DNA of 64,000 nucleotides from Nocardioides psychrotolerans (GTDB taxonomy: Bacteria > Actinomycetota > Actinomycetes > Propionibacteriales > Nocardioidaceae): assembly GCF_900113685.1 (NCBI RefSeq), contig NZ_FOQG01000001.1:248001-312000 (forward strand), given 5' to 3'. The stretch's first letter is position 1, and every line of letters begins with the position of its first letter. Under the pieces are notes generated by a model. It ran no database searches. It was not told where the DNA came from and saw only the letters and a list, made by a program, of their open reading frames with translations. The translations under genes were made by a program, and so were the position numbers. This document shows, piece after piece, positions 62,911 through 64,000 of this stretch.

Positions 62911-62959
62911 GCCGAGTCGGCGCGATGTCGCAGGGTCTGCAACATCGCGCCGACTCGGC
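62911..62959. repeat. Hairpin made of two 22-bp palindromic repeat copies
   Basis: The unit seen at 13531-13623 appears at 62911-62932 and as its reverse complement at 62938-62959, separated by 5 nt. The two arms pair over 22 bp with one mismatch, so the RNA or DNA can form a long hairpin. It lies just after the coxG stop region and before the DUF2207 promoter; it could terminate coxG transcription as well as being a dispersed repeat. Confidence 0.85.
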
Positions 62960-62966
62960 AGTGGGG

Positions 62967-63674
62967 TCAGCGGCGGCGGACCCACCTGAAGATGATCGCC
63001 AGCACCACGAGGCCGACCGCGCCCTGCTTCCAGTAGCCCTTCAGCAGGATCGGCAGGACCGCTGCCCCCAGGTCGAGGGCGTCGTCCTCCTGCGCCGGGG
63101 CCGGACGGGGTGCCGACGGCGCCGAGGTGATCGGCGTCGCAGTGGCCGCGTGCTTGCCGGCGAGGGAGCCCTCGAGCGAGGCCGCCCCCTCCGAGGTGGA
63201 GGTGTCGGCCGCGGGCTCCGCAGCCGGTGGCTCCGGGGAGAGCCGCTTCTCCAGGCACGCGACGAACTGCCCGAGCAGCTTGTCCGAGACGTCCTGCATG
63301 ACCCCCCGGCCGAACTGCGCCGGCTTGCCGGTGATGGCCAGGTCGGTCACCACTACCACGTCGGTCGCGCCACCGTTGTCGTCCATGGTGCAGGTGACCA
63401 CGGCCCCGGCCGTGCCGTTGCCGCGCTTGTCCTTGCCCCTGGCGTCGACGACGAACTTGTGCGCCGTCTCGTCCTTCTCCACGAACGTGCCCGAGCCGTT
63501 GTAGACCAGGGCGATCGGACCGAGCTTGACCTTGCAGGAGCCGTGGAAGGTGTCGCCCTCCACCGAGGTGACGACTGCGCCGGGGAAGCACTCCGCCACC
63601 GAGGCAATGTCCTGGAAGTGCGCCCAGGTCTCCTCGACGCCGGTCGGAACGGTGAAGCGATGGGTCAGGTCCAC
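62967..63674 (-). CDS. coxG: CoxG-type SRPBCC protein
   Basis: 235 residues. The CoxG/SRPBCC domain is at about 1-148 (LTHRFTVPTGVEETWAHFQDIASVAECFPGA, then GRGVMQDVSDKLLGQFVACLE). A Pro/Ala/Ser linker and a C-terminal membrane span with basic end (VGLVVLAIIFRWVRRR) follow. CoxG anchors aerobic carbon monoxide dehydrogenase to the membrane in other bacteria. It starts 4 bp after the coxM stop, so they share an operon. Confidence 0.88.
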   Translation of the reverse strand: MDLTHRFTVPTGVEETWAHFQDIASVAECFPGAVVTSVEGDTFHGSCKVKLGPIALVYNGSGTFVEKDETAHKFVVDARGKDKRGNGTAGAVVTCTMDDNGGATDVVVVTDLAITGKPAQFGRGVMQDVSDKLLGQFVACLEKRLSPEPPAAEPAADTSTSEGAASLEGSLAGKHAATATPITSAPSAPRPAPAQEDDALDLGAAVLPILLKGYWKQGAVGLVVLAIIFRWVRRR

Positions 63675-63678
63675 GAGG

Positions 63679-64000
63679 TCAGGCCCCTGCGGCGTTGAGA
63701 ACGGCTCGACGCACGAGCACGGTGGCGAGGTGCTTCCGGTAGGCGGACTCGCCGTTCAGGTCCGAGGGCGGGTGGGTGCCCTCGGCTGCAAGCGCGGCCG
63801 CGGCGGCCACGCCCTCCTCGGTCGCCGGCTGCCCGACCAGGGCTGCCTCCGACGCACGGGCCCGCAGCGCGGTGTTGCCCATGTTGGTGAGCCCGATGCG
63901 TGCCTCGGCAATCGTGCCGCCCTCCATCTTGACGGTGGCGGCGACGGCCACGATCGGCCACTGATGCGCGACCCGCACGAACTTCTCGTAGCAGGAGCCC
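63679..64000 (-). CDS. coxM: FAD-binding subunit of CO/xanthine dehydrogenase (partial)
   Basis: Only the C-terminal ~107 residues are present; the start lies beyond the window. The segment CYEKFVRVAHQWPIVAVAATV and the following TIAEARIGLTNMGNTALRARASEAAL match the C-terminal domain of CoxM-type flavoprotein subunits of the xanthine-oxidase family. It would transfer electrons from the molybdenum site to quinones. Downstream coxG supports a CO-dehydrogenase-type operon. Whether the enzyme is a true CO dehydrogenase or another carbon oxidase cannot be told from this fragment. Confidence 0.85.
   Translation of the reverse strand, partial: GSCYEKFVRVAHQWPIVAVAATVKMEGGTIAEARIGLTNMGNTALRARASEAALVGQPATEEGVAAAAALAAEGTHPPSDLNGESAYRKHLATVLVRRAVLNAAGA

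Overview
The window is very GC-rich, densely packed chromosomal DNA from an actinobacterium. Third codon positions are almost all G or C, GTG starts are frequent, and most intergenic gaps are short or replaced by ATGA, GTGA or TGATG overlaps. Gene content (MoxR/DUF58 cluster, DUF3027, DUF2530, XPB-type helicase, Dps, CO-dehydrogenase accessory genes) fits a Nocardioides-like member of the Propionibacteriales; that placement is inferred. I find 65 protein genes plus one 19-codon micro-ORF, no tRNA or rRNA gene, no CRISPR array and no insertion sequence. Roughly two dozen starts have a TANNNT-like -10 box 6-7 nt before the start codon and no Shine-Dalgarno sequence, which suggests leaderless transcription; I used this to choose starts.

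Layout. 0.4-1.0 kb: a 52-residue small protein coupled to an AhpD/CMD-fold protein. 1.1-6.3 kb: a membrane-protein/DUF4129/DUF4350/MoxR/DUF58 operon that continues at 10.1-11.9 kb with SpoIIM-like and RDD proteins. As I recall, M. tuberculosis has the same order around moxR2. Here it is interrupted by an FHA gene pair and a MerR-DICT/flavoprotein/membrane-protein unit (6.3-10.0 kb). 12.0-13.5 kb: a TPR protein and trmB. 13.7-18.0 kb: the str operon rpsL-rpsG-fusA-tuf on the minus strand, with a good promoter and a terminator hairpin. 18.2-25.3 kb: an MFS/MarR pair, hydrolase, DUF2530, Dps, DUF3027, a second MFS, a cold-shock protein and a HAD phosphatase.

25.4-33.7 kb: a secreted subtilase with a PA domain, an acyl-CoA ligase, signal peptidase I, then a minus-strand operon of PP2C phosphatase, two FHA proteins (one fused to RDD) and an SRPBCC protein, which looks like the output side of Ser/Thr phosphorylation signalling. 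33.7-38.2 kb: a helicase-associated protein with a WYL-like tail, a CGNR zinc-finger protein and an XPB-like helicase. 38.2-49.3 kb: secreted beta-sandwich and hydrolase proteins, and a two-component cluster (NarL-type regulator, a shortened receiver, two histidine kinases). 49.4-53.2 kb: HD hydrolase, DUF4031, CutC, two WXG100-like helical proteins and a GntR regulator.

53.3-64.0 kb: a MacB/FtsX-type ABC exporter, an SRPBCC protein, an AlkB-like repair dioxygenase behind a textbook actinobacterial SOS box, 6-phosphogluconate dehydrogenase with an aldo/keto reductase, LemA with a DUF2207 protein, and the end of an aerobic CO-dehydrogenase-type locus (coxG, coxM) cut by the window edge. A 22-bp sequence occurs in five copies as hairpins in two intergenic gaps 49 kb apart and is probably a dispersed palindromic repeat. 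I did not find a convincing new defence or biosynthetic system. The most useful leads are the SOS-controlled AlkB, the dispersed palindrome, the shortened receiver, and the small upstream ORF.
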